Source: an uncultured Prevotellaceae bacterium | GTDB lineage: Bacteria > Bacteroidota > Bacteroidia > Bacteroidales > UBA3663 | Direction of reading: 5' to 3' | DNA: 64,000 nucleotides | NCBI GenBank assembly: GCA_900319235.1 | Contig: ONNR01000015.1 | Location: 1 to 64,000 of the forward strand | In this document: positions 23,053 to 33,415 of the stretch, piece after piece | Layout of the letters: every line of letters starts with the position of its first letter | Position numbering within the stretch: position 1 is the stretch's first letter | Notes under the pieces: generated by a model | What the model was told of the DNA's origin: nothing | Databases searched by the model: none | Seen by the model: the letters and a program-made list of their open reading frames with translations, nothing else | Made by a program: the position numbers and the translations under genes

Positions 23053-24777
23053 CTATCGGATTCCATACGCATTCAGCGTATCATAATTGTTGGCAAGATT
23101 ATGCCAATCGATACGGCTCGAAGTAGGTATGCCATTGATCCACTTTTCGATGTTGGTGTAGCCATCGCCGTTGATGTCACCATTGGCATCACTGGGATCA
23201 TTGGGGTTGAGACCATTGGCCTTCTCCCACTCGTCGGGCATACCATCGCCATCGGTATCCTGACGAGGTTCTCCCTTGTATTCCGGATAACCGCCCATCT
23301 GCGCAGGATCGACAATGATGCCGAGCTTGTAGCTATCCTTGCCCATACGGCGGAACTTGAACGAACCATCCTCAGCCTGTGACTTGGGCGAAAGACCCGA
23401 CACATCGCCTTGATACGATTCCGCATCCGCAACATAATAAGGAGTCTTGGTACGTACCTCCTCGATGATGCGCTCATCGACAATGTCACGACAAGGAACA
23501 GTGGCTCCAGCATGCTGCAGCACGTAGTCGTATGCTTCCTGGGCTGACAAGATATGCAGGAAAGGCATGGCAGCAGGACGAACCTGACGCATGTACGACT
23601 CATGACCATCGCAACCGTCATTGTCTTCCACCTGAATGCCTCCCGCCCAGTTGTCGGCTGTAATGGCAGGGAAACCTTCCATTATATTACCTTCGGCAAA
23701 TACGCGGCCATAGACATGATGATCGAGTTTCGAACGGCCCGATTCGGGCTTGAGGATGCGGTGGCTGATAGGGCCTTCGGTTGGCGTAGCCGGGCCCGGT
23801 CGGTAGTAGTTGTTGATGAAGTTGAACTGAGCCGAGTAGTCGCCGCCATCAGCTGTGCGATGTACCCAGTTATAGACTACATTGTTGACAAAGTTGAAGA
23901 TGCCGTTCCAACCGATCGAAGGATTACGTCCGCAGTTCGAAGCCCACAGATTACGGATGAATGCTGCATTCTCGCCACCCAATGTCGAACCGAAAGCATG
24001 GTTATAGGTGTCAAGAGCCTTTGCCGAAATAGTGTTCTGAATGGTCACATTTACAGTAGGATACTTATAGGGTGTAGTCTTGTACTGTCCCTCCGATTCG
24101 TCATACATGTGGCGATAGAACGAAATGTTCTCGTCCAGTCCCCACTCACACGAACAGTGGTCAATCATAATATTTCCTACGGGATTGCCGCCGAACGAAT
24201 CCTCGCGATGCTCCACACCCGTTTCACCACGACGGAAACGCATGTGACGAACGATGACGTCATGTGTATTGACGGCAAACGATTCTCCTGCAATGCAGAC
24301 GCCATCGCCAGGGGCTGTCTGCCCGGCTATGGTGATGTATGGAGCACGAACATTGATGGGCGTTTCCAAGCGGATGACACCGGCAACGTTGAAGACCACA
24401 ATTCTCGCACCACCAGCTTCACAAGCCTCGCGGAACGAACCTGGTCCGCGGTCATTGAGGTTCGTTACGACATAAACCTTGCCTCCTCGGCCTCCGAAAG
24501 TGTACATGCCACCGCCTTCAGCACCAGGGAAAGCCGGGATATCGGCCTGCGGCAGGTCGTAAGGACGATGTGCCCACTTGACATAGGGACGACCTTCGCG
24601 TGCCTCCTCCTCGATGATGGGGAGCGCCTTTTGCCATGCGATATTCGACATGGAATCCTCATACTGGGCCTTGGCTGCCCATCGGGCATTGGCTTCGCTC
24701 GTCACTTGAGGATACTGAGCCCGCAGACCCAAGGAACAGACTGACAAGACAAGTGTCAGAAATAATATGCGTTTCAT
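23053..24777 (-). CDS. Secreted pectate lyase (PL1-like)
   Basis: 574 residues, signal peptide MKRILFLTLVLSVCSLGLRA. The parallel beta-helix lyase core (about 75-460) starts with AFPGAEGGGMYTFGGRGGKVY and VTNLNDRGPGSFREA, then TIAGQTAPGDGVCIAG, MIDHCSCEWGLDEN and FINNYYRPGP, the pattern of Bacteroidetes PL1 pectate lyases. It should cut polygalacturonate by beta-elimination with calcium. The C-terminal part has DTDGDGMPDEWE and GDINGDGYTNIEKWING, EF-hand/thrombospondin-3-like calcium loops (about 515-555). It is between the esterase fusion and the unknown 21375 gene. Confidence 0.92.
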   Translation of the reverse strand: MKRILFLTLVLSVCSLGLRAQYPQVTSEANARWAAKAQYEDSMSNIAWQKALPIIEEEAREGRPYVKWAHRPYDLPQADIPAFPGAEGGGMYTFGGRGGKVYVVTNLNDRGPGSFREACEAGGARIVVFNVAGVIRLETPINVRAPYITIAGQTAPGDGVCIAGESFAVNTHDVIVRHMRFRRGETGVEHREDSFGGNPVGNIMIDHCSCEWGLDENISFYRHMYDESEGQYKTTPYKYPTVNVTIQNTISAKALDTYNHAFGSTLGGENAAFIRNLWASNCGRNPSIGWNGIFNFVNNVVYNWVHRTADGGDYSAQFNFINNYYRPGPATPTEGPISHRILKPESGRSKLDHHVYGRVFAEGNIMEGFPAITADNWAGGIQVEDNDGCDGHESYMRQVRPAAMPFLHILSAQEAYDYVLQHAGATVPCRDIVDERIIEEVRTKTPYYVADAESYQGDVSGLSPKSQAEDGSFKFRRMGKDSYKLGIIVDPAQMGGYPEYKGEPRQDTDGDGMPDEWEKANGLNPNDPSDANGDINGDGYTNIEKWINGIPTSSRIDWHNLANNYDTLNAYGIR

Positions 24778-24801
24778 AAAAGGGGAAAAATTAGTTTTTG
24801 A

Positions 24802-26835
24802 TTACTTGTTCTTCTCTGCGCGGCGTTTCTTCACGTAGTCTGAATACATTTGTTTCCAGTTACGTCCATGGGTGTTGAAGTAGAGCTCGCACTTATCCTT
24901 GGCAATGCCGAAGATCTCGGAAATCTCCTTCATCGACTTGTAACCGATGGCTGCCTCGCGTGCCTCTTTCAGATATGCCAGGCAAACGCTGTCCTCTTCG
25001 GCAGTCATCTCAGGCACAATGTCGTGGTAGCCCTTCAGCGTGAAGGCTACCTTGCCGATGGTGTATTTGTCGAGCACCTGCTCGACCTGCTCCTCGGTAA
25101 GTTCCCTGCGAAGTTGTGCCATGATGCTGTCGTGATAGGCACGGGGTTGGGCTCCATCGGCGATGATATCGAGATCGACGGGTCGCAGCCTTTCTCCAGT
25201 ACGGGGATTGATGCCGTGGGGCACTGTGGTCTGACCAGGATGATCGTTATGCCACTTGGTGACGGCCTTGAGATGATTGAAGATATAATTACGAACACGC
25301 TTGGTCTTCTGTGCATCACCAAGATTCAACGAAGCGGCCCACTCGTCGGCCTTCTCCTCAAGCCCGGCTGCCCAGCGCAGGTCGAAGTAAAGTTGCTTGC
25401 CGTCCTTGTCGAAGTTCTGTTCCACGAGGTTCTTCACATTGGTCTCGAAGTTGGCGGGAGCGGTTTCACCTGTCGGATACCAACGGCCCTCAGCATCCTG
25501 TGCACCTCCGAAACTGAAAAGCTTGTCGTAGGTCTCGATGGTCACAGGTTCCTCGTTCATATTCTCAGTCGGCAAGTTCCAGACCTCCTGGAAGAACGAA
25601 TAGACAGCGTTTCTCTTCTTGGGCTTGAAGTCGTGGCGGCCATTCTCTTCGAAAAAGAATGACAACTGGTCCTGCGCATCATAGAAGCCATAGATGCGAC
25701 GCATATAAGGCTCCTCAATGGTGGGATAGGTGTGCGTCCAGTCGCCATCGTCGCCAATCAGGCGCATGGGCTTGGGTGCAAAGGTGGCAGCAAGCTCGAT
25801 ATTGCAGGTTCCTCCCTGGCTATATTGGATGGGCATTCCGCTCTCGCAGGGGCAACCTCCATCGAAATGACTGCACACCGATGCCACGGGGCAAAGAGCC
25901 GTGAATCTGTCGTCGATGGTGGCTAAAAGCACAGCATGAGTACCACCGCCCGAGCCACCATTAGCGCCTACACGGGCAGCATCGACGTCACGGCGTGTCA
26001 AGGCATAGTCGAGCAGTCGCTCTCCACAAAGTGCCTGATAGGTGTGGGCCAGCGAACTCTGGTGCGCATCCTTGCCTACCTGAAGTTCCGATTCGCCCCA
26101 TCCGAAAGTGTCATAACTGATGCAGATGGCACCCATGCGGGCCAACGTCGCAAAGCGCACCTGCAGGTCCTGGTTGTAACGACCGTCAGCCCAATGTCCG
26201 TTGGGACAGATGATGACGGGATAACGGCCATCGCGTGTCGCAACAGCCTTCTTGGCAATCTTATTGTTGGGCAAATAGATTGAGCCGCACACATAATATC
26301 CAGGCAACGTCTCAAGCGCGATGTTCTGCACGGTATAGCCATCATATCGGCGCGGCTTGCCCAGAATGGGTTGGATGGGCACACATTTTTCGAGCAACGG
26401 GTCGATACCGAGGCGCTCGCGCACTTCACGACGTAAAGCCACACGTCGGGCCTCCCATTCCTCCTTGTTGTTGTATAGTGTGTTCAGATAGTTGACCATC
26501 TTCTCGCCATCCTCGTCAAATCGACGTGGGTATTCATAGGGCTTGATCTTATAGACGCCCTTTCCCTGGTCCCACGCCTTGAAGTCGAAGACCGAAAGGA
26601 TGTTGCGCAAGGTCTCGTCGAGACTATAAGGACGGATGCGCGATTCGGCATAGTTCAAGACCAACCCTGTGGTATCGACGTTGTATTTGAAGCGCACACC
26701 GAACTGCTGCTCAACACGATCGAGCACTTGGCCCAAAGGCCGTGCCATCTTGTTGTCAGAAGCCATAGGCTGCGCCTGCAAAGCGGCCAACGAGAGGGTG
26801 GAAGCAAAAAGAAGTGAGAGTAAGATGGATTTCAT
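24802..26835 (-). CDS. Three-domain protein: STN-like domain, alpha/beta-hydrolase esterase, DUF3826
   Basis: 677 residues from ATG 26833-26835 (MKSILLSLLFASTLSLAALQA, signal peptide); an in-frame ATG at 26919 lies in the tyrS terminator and is rejected. Order: an STN/secretin-like domain (about 25-100: PLGQVLDRVEQQFGVRFKYN, DETLRNILSVFDF), an alpha/beta hydrolase resembling acetyl-xylan esterases (about 140-430) with nucleophile Ser in GANGGSGGGTHA (residue 295), Asp in LIGDDGDWTH and His in NGRHDFKP (near 401), and a complete DUF3826 domain (about 512-672). It likely removes acetyl or methyl esters from pectin before lyase attack. Putting an STN domain and DUF3826 on an esterase is unusual. 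Confidence 0.85.
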   Translation of the reverse strand: MKSILLSLLFASTLSLAALQAQPMASDNKMARPLGQVLDRVEQQFGVRFKYNVDTTGLVLNYAESRIRPYSLDETLRNILSVFDFKAWDQGKGVYKIKPYEYPRRFDEDGEKMVNYLNTLYNNKEEWEARRVALRREVRERLGIDPLLEKCVPIQPILGKPRRYDGYTVQNIALETLPGYYVCGSIYLPNNKIAKKAVATRDGRYPVIICPNGHWADGRYNQDLQVRFATLARMGAICISYDTFGWGESELQVGKDAHQSSLAHTYQALCGERLLDYALTRRDVDAARVGANGGSGGGTHAVLLATIDDRFTALCPVASVCSHFDGGCPCESGMPIQYSQGGTCNIELAATFAPKPMRLIGDDGDWTHTYPTIEEPYMRRIYGFYDAQDQLSFFFEENGRHDFKPKKRNAVYSFFQEVWNLPTENMNEEPVTIETYDKLFSFGGAQDAEGRWYPTGETAPANFETNVKNLVEQNFDKDGKQLYFDLRWAAGLEEKADEWAASLNLGDAQKTKRVRNYIFNHLKAVTKWHNDHPGQTTVPHGINPRTGERLRPVDLDIIADGAQPRAYHDSIMAQLRRELTEEQVEQVLDKYTIGKVAFTLKGYHDIVPEMTAEEDSVCLAYLKEAREAAIGYKSMKEISEIFGIAKDKCELYFNTHGRNWKQMYSDYVKKRRAEKNK

Positions 26836-26872
26836 GTGTGAAAAGAATGGTATAAGAAAATAATAAAAGGAA

Positions 26873-26917
26873 GAGCCTTCGGAGCATTCAGAAAAACTCC
26901 GAATACTCCGAAGGCTC
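26873..26917 (-). terminator. tyrS terminator, long hairpin
   Basis: GAGCCTTCGGAG (26873-26884) pairs perfectly with CTCCGAAGGCTC (26906-26917), and ATTC/GAAT extend the stem inside. On the minus strand it begins nine bases after the tyrS stop and is followed by TTCCTTTTATT. The right arm consists of two 9-base words, ACTCCGAAT and ACTCCGAAG, of the type seen in the 7458-7529 array. Confidence 0.85.
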
Positions 26918-26925
26918 AAGGTTTT

Positions 26926-28215
26926 TTACTTCACTGTGGCGAGGAAGTAGTTCTTCTTGCCCTTCTGGGCCACAAGGTACTTGCCCTGCAGAAGGTCAGC
27001 GTCGGTGAGCTGCTGGTCGAAAGCAGTAAGTTTCTGCTTGTTGACCGAGATGCCGCCACCCTGGACGAGTTTGCGGAACTCACCCTTCGAAACACCCATG
27101 CCCTCGGCAAGGATATCGACGGCGCGACCCTCGTTGAACACTTCGCGGCTCACCTCGAACGAAGGAACCGATTCGAAGATCTGGAGCAAGGTGGTCTCGT
27201 CGAACTGACGAAGCTGCTCGGCACCGCTATTCGAGAAGAGAAGTTCGGAAGCGGCTACGGCAAGCTCCCAATCTTCCTGGGAGTGAACCATGATGGTCAG
27301 TTCCTTGGCCAGACGCTTCTGGAGAGGACGGAGGTGCGAAGCCTCGGCCTGCTGACGCTCCAGTTCCTCAATCTCTTCGCGCTCGAGCGAAGTGAAGATA
27401 CGGATGTAGCGCTTGGCATCGTCGTCGGCCACATTGAGCCAGAACTGATAGAACTTGTAAGGCGAAGTGCGCTTGGGGTCAAGCCAAACGTTGCCCTGCT
27501 CGGTCTTGCCGAACTTCTTGCCGTCGGCCTTGGTGATGAGGGGGCAGGTGAGTGCGAAAGCCTCGTTGCCGGTCACTTTGCGAATCAGCTCGGTGCCCGT
27601 AGTGATATTGCCCCACTGGTCGGCGCCGCCCAACTGCAACTTGCAGTTCTTATGCTCGTTGAGGTAGAGGTAGTCGTAGCCCTGCAGGAGCTGGTAGGTG
27701 AACTCGGTGAACGACATGCCCTCGGCACCATTCTCGCCCGTGAAACGACGCTTTACCGAATCCTTCGACATCATATAGTTGACGGTGATGAGCTTGCCGA
27801 TGTTGCGAATGAAGTCAAGGAACGTGAAGTCCTTCATCCAGTCGTAGTTGTTGACGAGCTCGGCGTGGTTGGGAGCATCGCTCTCGAAGTCGAGGAACTT
27901 GGCCAGCTGCTTGCGGATGCATTCCTGGTTGTGACGAAGCATCGGCTCATCGATGAGCACGCGCTCCTTCGACTTGCCCGAAGGATCGCCAATCATACCC
28001 GTGGCACCACCAATCAGCGCATACGGCTTATGACCACAACGCTGGAAATGCCGGAGCATCATCACGCCAACAAGGTGGCCGATGTGCAGTGAATCGGCTG
28101 TGGGGTCGATACCGAGATATGCGGAGGTCATCTCCTTCTGAAGCTGTTCTTCGGTGCCAGGCATCATATCCTGAATCATGCCGCGCCATCTAAGTTCTTC
28201 TACGAAATTCTTCAT
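26926..28215 (-). CDS. tyrS: Tyrosyl-tRNA synthetase
   Basis: 429 residues, the normal TyrRS length. Class I marks are [11 protein letters not shown] (HIGH motif near 42-45), the [17 protein letters not shown] stretch, [22 protein letters not shown] and KFGKTEQGN, the family's KMSKS equivalent. An S4-like RNA-binding domain is at the C-terminus (about 360-425, [15 protein letters not shown]). It charges tRNA-Tyr in the cytoplasm. It has a strong promoter and terminator of its own, so it is monocistronic next to the pectin locus. Confidence 0.97.
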   Translation of the reverse strand: MKNFVEELRWRGMIQDMMPGTEEQLQKEMTSAYLGIDPTADSLHIGHLVGVMMLRHFQRCGHKPYALIGGATGMIGDPSGKSKERVLIDEPMLRHNQECIRKQLAKFLDFESDAPNHAELVNNYDWMKDFTFLDFIRNIGKLITVNYMMSKDSVKRRFTGENGAEGMSFTEFTYQLLQGYDYLYLNEHKNCKLQLGGADQWGNITTGTELIRKVTGNEAFALTCPLITKADGKKFGKTEQGNVWLDPKRTSPYKFYQFWLNVADDDAKRYIRIFTSLEREEIEELERQQAEASHLRPLQKRLAKELTIMVHSQEDWELAVAASELLFSNSGAEQLRQFDETTLLQIFESVPSFEVSREVFNEGRAVDILAEGMGVSKGEFRKLVQGGGISVNKQKLTAFDQQLTDADLLQGKYLVAQKGKKNYFLATVK

Positions 28216-28273
28216 CGAATGAATCTATGATTTTTAAGTGTTAATTATTCAATGTTAAATAAAAAAGTGTGCG

Positions 28274-28305
28274 CAAAGATAGTATAAATAACGCAAAAAA
28301 CCAAA
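28274..28305 (-). promoter_or_regulatory. Promoter of tyrS (TTTG-N20-TATCTTTG)
   Basis: Minus-strand -33 TTTG is at 28302-28305 and -7 TATCTTTG at 28274-28281, 20 bases apart. The start codon is at 28215, giving a leader of about 50 bases. Confidence 0.85.
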
Positions 28306-28376
28306 TTTTTGAACAAAAATAAACCTATTGCATCATTTTTGGCATAAAAAAGTCATTCATTGTCAAATTTATTTTG

Positions 28377-28384
28377 TATCTTTG
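28377..28384 (+). promoter_or_regulatory. Bacteroidetes -7 element (TATCTTTG) for the beta-helix protein gene
   Basis: A perfect TAnnTTTG lies 31 bases before the 28416 ATG. The expected -33 site is poor (no TTTG at 19-21 bases). An in-frame ATG at 28374 overlaps this element and is rejected as start. Confidence 0.6.
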
Positions 28385-28415
28385 TCGCGAAATAACACTA
28401 AAATATTACGTTACT

Positions 28416-29303
28416 ATGAAAAAGCTACTGACTGCCTTAAGCATGCTGATGCTGTGTGTTCCTTCCTTCTCGCAGGAGGTCGAGGAAATCCATGTCTATG
28501 ATGCCATCTCGTTCGTCCATGCCCTGCGCAGCAACCGTGTCGTCGTGGTGGAAAACAACATCGACTTTGAGAACGAACTCGAGAACCTTGCGAAGTACAA
28601 CCCCGACGAGATCAAGGTGTATCGCGAATATGACAAGGGCGACCTGAAGGAACTCGTCAAAATGACCAACTATCCCTATCTCACAGAGGAGAACGATGGC
28701 ATGCAGCTCAATCTGCGTGAGGTTCACAACCTGACCATTCGCGGTCCCAAGGGCACCAAGCCCCTGCTGCGCATCCAACCCCGTTATGCCTACGTGCTGC
28801 GCTTTACCGACAGTGACAACATCCGGCTCGAGAACCTCGTCATGGGACATACCGAAGGCGGCTACTGCGAGGGTGGCGTAGTTGCTTTCGAGGACTGCCG
28901 TGATGTCACCATTGACCATTGCGACCTCTATGGATGCGGTATGGAAGGCATCAACTTCACCCGCAGCATGGAGCTCAAGTTCACCAACAGCATCATCCGC
29001 GACTGCACCTATCAGATCATGGATATCGACACGAGTCGCGACATCTTGTTCGACAACTGTATCTTCACCCGTAACAAGGAATTCACCCAGCTCATCCTTC
29101 GTGGCAGCGTGAACATCCTTTTCCGCAATTGCCAGATCCTCAACAACCAGGGTTCGCTCATCAGCGTATCGGCTTGTGAAAATGTCAAGATGGAGAATTG
29201 CAACATCAGCCACGACTTCGGCCATCTTGGCGACATCGAGGATATCGTACTCGAAGGCTGTACCATCTGGGGCAGCTTTGGCGTCAAGGAGGAGAAAGAA
29301 TAA
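28416..29303 (+). CDS. Secreted right-handed parallel beta-helix protein
   Basis: 295 residues from ATG 28416 (MKKLLTALSMLMLCVPSFSQ, signal peptide). Residues about 90-290 are repeated beta-helix coils: LTIRGPKGTKPLLRI, IRLENLVMGHTEGGYCEGGVV, VTIDHCDLYGCGMEGI, LFDNCIFTRNKEFTQL, ILFRNCQILNNQGS and MENCNISHDFGHLGDI. The fold is shared by pectin lyases and GH28 enzymes, but the lysines/arginines or aspartates of known active sites are not identified. An N-terminal region (about 25-85) has acidic helices. It is the first gene of a two-gene operon with the next secreted protein. Function unknown. Confidence 0.75.
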   Translation: MKKLLTALSMLMLCVPSFSQEVEEIHVYDAISFVHALRSNRVVVVENNIDFENELENLAKYNPDEIKVYREYDKGDLKELVKMTNYPYLTEENDGMQLNLREVHNLTIRGPKGTKPLLRIQPRYAYVLRFTDSDNIRLENLVMGHTEGGYCEGGVVAFEDCRDVTIDHCDLYGCGMEGINFTRSMELKFTNSIIRDCTYQIMDIDTSRDILFDNCIFTRNKEFTQLILRGSVNILFRNCQILNNQGSLISVSACENVKMENCNISHDFGHLGDIEDIVLEGCTIWGSFGVKEEKE

Positions 29304-29317
29304 AAAAACGTAACATC

Positions 29318-30907
29318 ATGAAGTCAAGAATTTTCAACCTCATCCTGTTCTTCGTGCTCTTTACCTTTGGCGCACAAGCCCAGGTCAAGGGACACGAGTA
29401 TTACTGCTGGACGGGTTCCCTCGCCAAGAACATTGACTGCGAGATTCGCATGGAGCACGACAACGACCATCTTGCCCTGGGCGAGATCATCTACTATCGC
29501 AAGAAGGGCAACACTTCGAGCATCTCCCTCTACGGCACCGTCAAGCAGACCGGCAAGGGCCTCAACGTCGAGCTCTTCGAGTACCTGCCCAGCGGCAAGA
29601 ACACCGGCATCATCAGCATCACGATTCAAAACGGACAGCCCCAGTTCTTTACCTGGAGCAGTCCCGACAGCAAGACACGCTACAATTTCAACCTCAAGGA
29701 GACACGCGCCTTCCCCTTCGACGAAGTGCAAACCTACTTCCAGCCACTGAAGGAAGGTGATGATGCCGATGGTGTCTATGTCAGCACCAATCGCTTCGAT
29801 GCTTCTACTTCCCCCTTCACCCGATTGGAACTGAATCGCACCGGCTATGCCTATTTCGCCCTCAATTTCGTCAACCCCGAGACCGAAAACTTCCATCAGA
29901 TGGTTGCTGCGCGGACAAGCCCAAGCCGCATATACGTACCACAGGACCAGAACTTGCAACCGACTGCAATGGAAGTGCGTCTCTTCCGCAATTTCGTCTA
30001 TGTTTACGTCATAGCTGACCCGGAGAAAGCATTGAGCAAGATAGGACCAATCAGCAATTTCTATTTCCGAAAGCCCGACGAAAAGATCATCAACTGGCCC
30101 GCTTTCCATGAGGATCATTTCGAGAACATCACAGCCGCACGTCTCGTGGACGGTGTGGTCAGCATCTACAACAACCCCGAACTTGTGGTTAGTTCGTCCT
30201 ACTTGCAGGGAGACGACATCATGGCCAGCAAGGGTTGGGTAAATCTTGAAAAAGTGACACCCGGTGTGAAGGACATCTTCGTCGCCGACATCGGACAGGA
30301 CACCAACCCCGTGCTTGGCATCCTCAACCAGGACGGCACCGTCCAGATTCTTTCGCTGATCAATTCGGCTCCGAAAGGAATCACCTGGGTTTCACGTCCG
30401 CTGCCCGACCAGAAGGATATCGTGAGGTTTGCTTTCATCGACCCCGATGCAGAGATTGATTATACGACATTCTATGGCATTGACAAGGAAGGAAAGTATC
30501 ACGAGATATACATTTGCACCCTCGATGGCGACTGGGAGATGGACAAGGTTGTTCGCGAAGACGGCACTCCCGCAGGTTCCTGGATCTGCATCTCGCCCGA
30601 ATGGAAAATCGATTTCCACAACGATGTCAATTCCGACAATGGAGGCTATATCCACAACTACTATGGCACCATCTGGCCCGCCGACGAGAACTTCGAGACC
30701 TTCGAATATCACTTCACCGAGCAGAACGACAGCCGCGACAAGTTCCAGCAGATGGAATGTGACATCAAAGGCACGTTCAAGGTCGAAACGGGATATGACC
30801 CTGAAGAGGAGGTCTTTTTCCTCATGATCACCCCACTCACCGGCCTGAATTTCGAAGTCCCCAAAGGCCAGTCAGGCAAGTTCAAGAAGATTCATGTAGT
30901 GGGATAG
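29318..30907 (+). CDS. Secreted protein of unknown function
   Basis: 529 residues from ATG 29318, signal peptide MKSRIFNLILFFVLFTFGAQAQ. The start is 14 bases after the stop of the beta-helix gene. The sequence is beta-rich: an N-terminal sandwich-like part (VKGHEYYCWTGSLAKN, about 25-150), a middle part with RFDASTSPFTRLEL, and repeated strands in 290-480 such as DIFVADIGQDTNPVLGIL and EIYICTLDGDWEMDKV, which hint at a propeller. I do not recognise the family. Co-transcription suggests that it works with the upstream beta-helix protein, possibly as a surface partner. Confidence 0.7.
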   Translation: MKSRIFNLILFFVLFTFGAQAQVKGHEYYCWTGSLAKNIDCEIRMEHDNDHLALGEIIYYRKKGNTSSISLYGTVKQTGKGLNVELFEYLPSGKNTGIISITIQNGQPQFFTWSSPDSKTRYNFNLKETRAFPFDEVQTYFQPLKEGDDADGVYVSTNRFDASTSPFTRLELNRTGYAYFALNFVNPETENFHQMVAARTSPSRIYVPQDQNLQPTAMEVRLFRNFVYVYVIADPEKALSKIGPISNFYFRKPDEKIINWPAFHEDHFENITAARLVDGVVSIYNNPELVVSSSYLQGDDIMASKGWVNLEKVTPGVKDIFVADIGQDTNPVLGILNQDGTVQILSLINSAPKGITWVSRPLPDQKDIVRFAFIDPDAEIDYTTFYGIDKEGKYHEIYICTLDGDWEMDKVVREDGTPAGSWICISPEWKIDFHNDVNSDNGGYIHNYYGTIWPADENFETFEYHFTEQNDSRDKFQQMECDIKGTFKVETGYDPEEEVFFLMITPLTGLNFEVPKGQSGKFKKIHVVG

Positions 30908-30937
30908 TGACTAATTCTTGATATAAAAATAAAAAAA

Positions 30938-30979
30938 CAAGGTGCATCATCGGTCATACGACCTCGATGATGCACCTTG
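30938..30979. terminator. Bidirectional terminator between convergent genes
   Basis: CAAGGTGCATCATCG (30938-30952) pairs perfectly with CGATGATGCACCTTG (30965-30979), 15 base pairs around 12 bases. An A-run precedes it and ATTGTATT follows, so it can act for the plus-strand gene ending at 30907 and the GH95 gene ending at 31003. Confidence 0.85.
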
Positions 30980-31002
30980 ATTGTATTACGTAATATCAGA
31001 GA

Positions 31003-33393
31003 CTACGCCTTGACCTTCACCACCATTCCCGGCGTGGTGTCAATCTCGTAATCGCCATTGTCGAGCTGCTTCACACCTTGACCGGAAAGTGCGGTCTTGC
31101 TGCGGAGGATGAGCTTGCCGCCGATCTTCGACTTGATGGAGGCCGAAGTGAGCTTGCCATTCTTCCAGCTGATGCTGACCTCGAAGCCGCCACGGGCGCA
31201 GAGACCCGAGACACTACCCTCCATCCATGCATCGGGCAAGGCGGGGAGCAGATGAACGAAGCCATCCTGGCTCTGCACGAGCATCTCGGCGATACCCGCA
31301 GTCACGCCAAAGTTGCCATCAATCTGGAACGGTGGATGTGCATCAAAGAGGTTGGGGAAGGTGCGTCCATCGGGATATTCTCGCTCCATACCCTCGTTGG
31401 GAAGAATGCGCAACATATTGCTGATGATCTTGAACGCATGGTTGCCGTCCTGCATACGCGCCCAGAAGTTGGTCTTCCAGCCAAGGCTCCATCCCGTGGC
31501 CTGATCGCCGCGCTGTTCGAGCGTCTTGCGTGCTGCGGCAAAGAGCTCGGGAGTACGCGTGGCGCTGATCTGATTCGACGGATAAAGGCCGTAGAGGTGC
31601 GAGATGTGACGATGCTGATCGTTCGGATCGTCGATATCCTCCAGCCACTCCTGCAACTGTCCATATTGGCCCACCTTCATCGGAGGCAGTTGGGCGATGG
31701 TCTTTTGGAGTGTTTCCTGATAGGCTTCGTCACGACCAAGGATACGGGCAGCCTGCAGCACATTGTTCATCACATCGAAGACAATCTGGTTGTCCATCGT
31801 GCAACCTGCACAGAGGTTCGATTTGCGGCCCACGCCACCATGCTCGGGACTTACCGAAGGAACCACCACCAGATAACCCGAGTCGGGATGCTGCACCAGG
31901 AAGTCGAGGAAGAAGTCGGCGGCACCCTTCATGATGGGATAATACTCAGCGAGGAACAAGGTATCGCGTGTAAACTGATAGTGCTCCCAAAGATGTGTGG
32001 TAAGCCAGGCGCCTCCACTGGGATACATACCCCAAGGAGCTCCATCCACGGGTCCGGCAATGCGCCAGAGGTCGGTGTTGTGGTGAGCTACCCAGCCCCC
32101 GCAATCATACATCACCTTCGCCGTCTTGGCACCCGTTTCGCTCAGGTCACGAATCATCGAGAAGAGCGGCTCGGCTGTCTCACTGAGGTTGCAGACCTCG
32201 GCCGGCCAATAATTCATCTCGGTGTTGATGTTGATGGTGTATTTGCTGTCCCAAGGAGCATTCTTCTTGTCGTTCCAGATGCCCTGCAGGTTGGCTGGCT
32301 GTCCATCCTTACCCCAAGATGAAGAGATGAGCAGGTAACGTCCGTAGTTGAAAAGCAACGACACCATACCCAGGTCGGGCACCGAATCCAGACTGTTGTA
32401 GAACGAGGCCAGACGTGCATCGGTTGCCAACTCGTAGTTGCCGGTATGACTGCCAAGATCAAGTTTCACACGATTGTAGAGCGACTGATAATTGGCGATA
32501 TGGCGCGCCAGCAGGTCATCGTAACTATGACGACGGGCAGCAGCAAGGCGGCGTGCATTCTTGGCAGCAGGGTCACCGCTCACATCATGATAGTTCACAT
32601 AGTTGGTGGCTGCGCTGATGTAGAGGGTCACCTCCGTGGCTCCATCCACACGGATGCATTGACGTCCGTCGATCTCTCGGGTCGAAACCTCGCCATCGCA
32701 TGCGATTTCGGTGCGGCACTGAGCCGTCAGTTTCGAAACGATGCCTTCGTGGTCCACACCTTCGATGATGGCAATCAATGTATCGCCATCGACCACCGTC
32801 TCGTAGTCATAGTCACACTGGTGATCGAGGAAGAAGCTCATTCGTGCCGGTGGGCCAGCCTTGAAGCGAACCACGATGATGCTGTCAGCCATCGAGGCGA
32901 ATGCCTTGCGGGTGAAAAGGGCATTATCGGCACGGAATGTCACTTCGGCAGTGGCATCCACGAGGTTGAGCTCGCGTTCATAGTCGGTGATTTCGCCAAG
33001 GCTGTCGTTCAGTATCTTCAGACTGCCCAACGTGAGGTACTTCATGCCGTGGGGTCCCACGATGAATCGGCGATTCACGACTTTCTGGGCTTCGTCTTCA
33101 CGACCCTGGAAAACCATGTCACGCACAGCGTTCAGATAGTAGCGCGACGTTGTGCTGTTATTGTCATGTGGTCCACCGCTCCAGAATGTCTCTTCATTGA
33201 GCTGGATTTCATCCTCCTGCACGCCACCATAGATCATAGCTCCCATACGGGAATTACCCAATGGAAGTGCTTCGAGCCACGTCGTAGCAGGCTCGTCGTA
33301 CCACAGGCGCTGGTCATTGTCCTTCGGACTCTCTTCGGTACATGCCGACAAAACAAGCGCTCCAGCCAAAGCCAGAAGTGAAAGCTTCTTCAT
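31003..33393 (-). CDS. GH95 alpha-L-fucosidase/galactosidase, lipoprotein
   Basis: 796 residues with a lipoprotein signal ([16 protein letters not shown], Cys 18). GH95 marks run along the chain: [51 protein letters not shown] with catalytic Asn residues, [11 protein letters not shown] with the candidate general acid Glu, [31 protein letters not shown] and [16 protein letters not shown]. The family hydrolyses alpha-1,2-L-fucosides or alpha-L-galactosides, both found on plant xyloglucan and pectin. The gene follows a small HTH protein gene by about 60 bases, so they may share a promoter. Confidence 0.93.
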   Translation of the reverse strand: MKKLSLLALAGALVLSACTEESPKDNDQRLWYDEPATTWLEALPLGNSRMGAMIYGGVQEDEIQLNEETFWSGGPHDNNSTTSRYYLNAVRDMVFQGREDEAQKVVNRRFIVGPHGMKYLTLGSLKILNDSLGEITDYERELNLVDATAEVTFRADNALFTRKAFASMADSIIVVRFKAGPPARMSFFLDHQCDYDYETVVDGDTLIAIIEGVDHEGIVSKLTAQCRTEIACDGEVSTREIDGRQCIRVDGATEVTLYISAATNYVNYHDVSGDPAAKNARRLAAARRHSYDDLLARHIANYQSLYNRVKLDLGSHTGNYELATDARLASFYNSLDSVPDLGMVSLLFNYGRYLLISSSWGKDGQPANLQGIWNDKKNAPWDSKYTININTEMNYWPAEVCNLSETAEPLFSMIRDLSETGAKTAKVMYDCGGWVAHHNTDLWRIAGPVDGAPWGMYPSGGAWLTTHLWEHYQFTRDTLFLAEYYPIMKGAADFFLDFLVQHPDSGYLVVVPSVSPEHGGVGRKSNLCAGCTMDNQIVFDVMNNVLQAARILGRDEAYQETLQKTIAQLPPMKVGQYGQLQEWLEDIDDPNDQHRHISHLYGLYPSNQISATRTPELFAAARKTLEQRGDQATGWSLGWKTNFWARMQDGNHAFKIISNMLRILPNEGMEREYPDGRTFPNLFDAHPPFQIDGNFGVTAGIAEMLVQSQDGFVHLLPALPDAWMEGSVSGLCARGGFEVSISWKNGKLTSASIKSKIGGKLILRSKTALSGQGVKQLDNGDYEIDTTPGMVVKVKA

Positions 33394-33415
33394 AGTTATT
33401 AATTGAATCCAACAA

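Noticed and set aside
26835..26926. Start of the esterase fusion at 26919
   Set aside because: The extra 28 residues would be coded by the tyrS terminator and would hide the clear signal peptide that begins at 26835.
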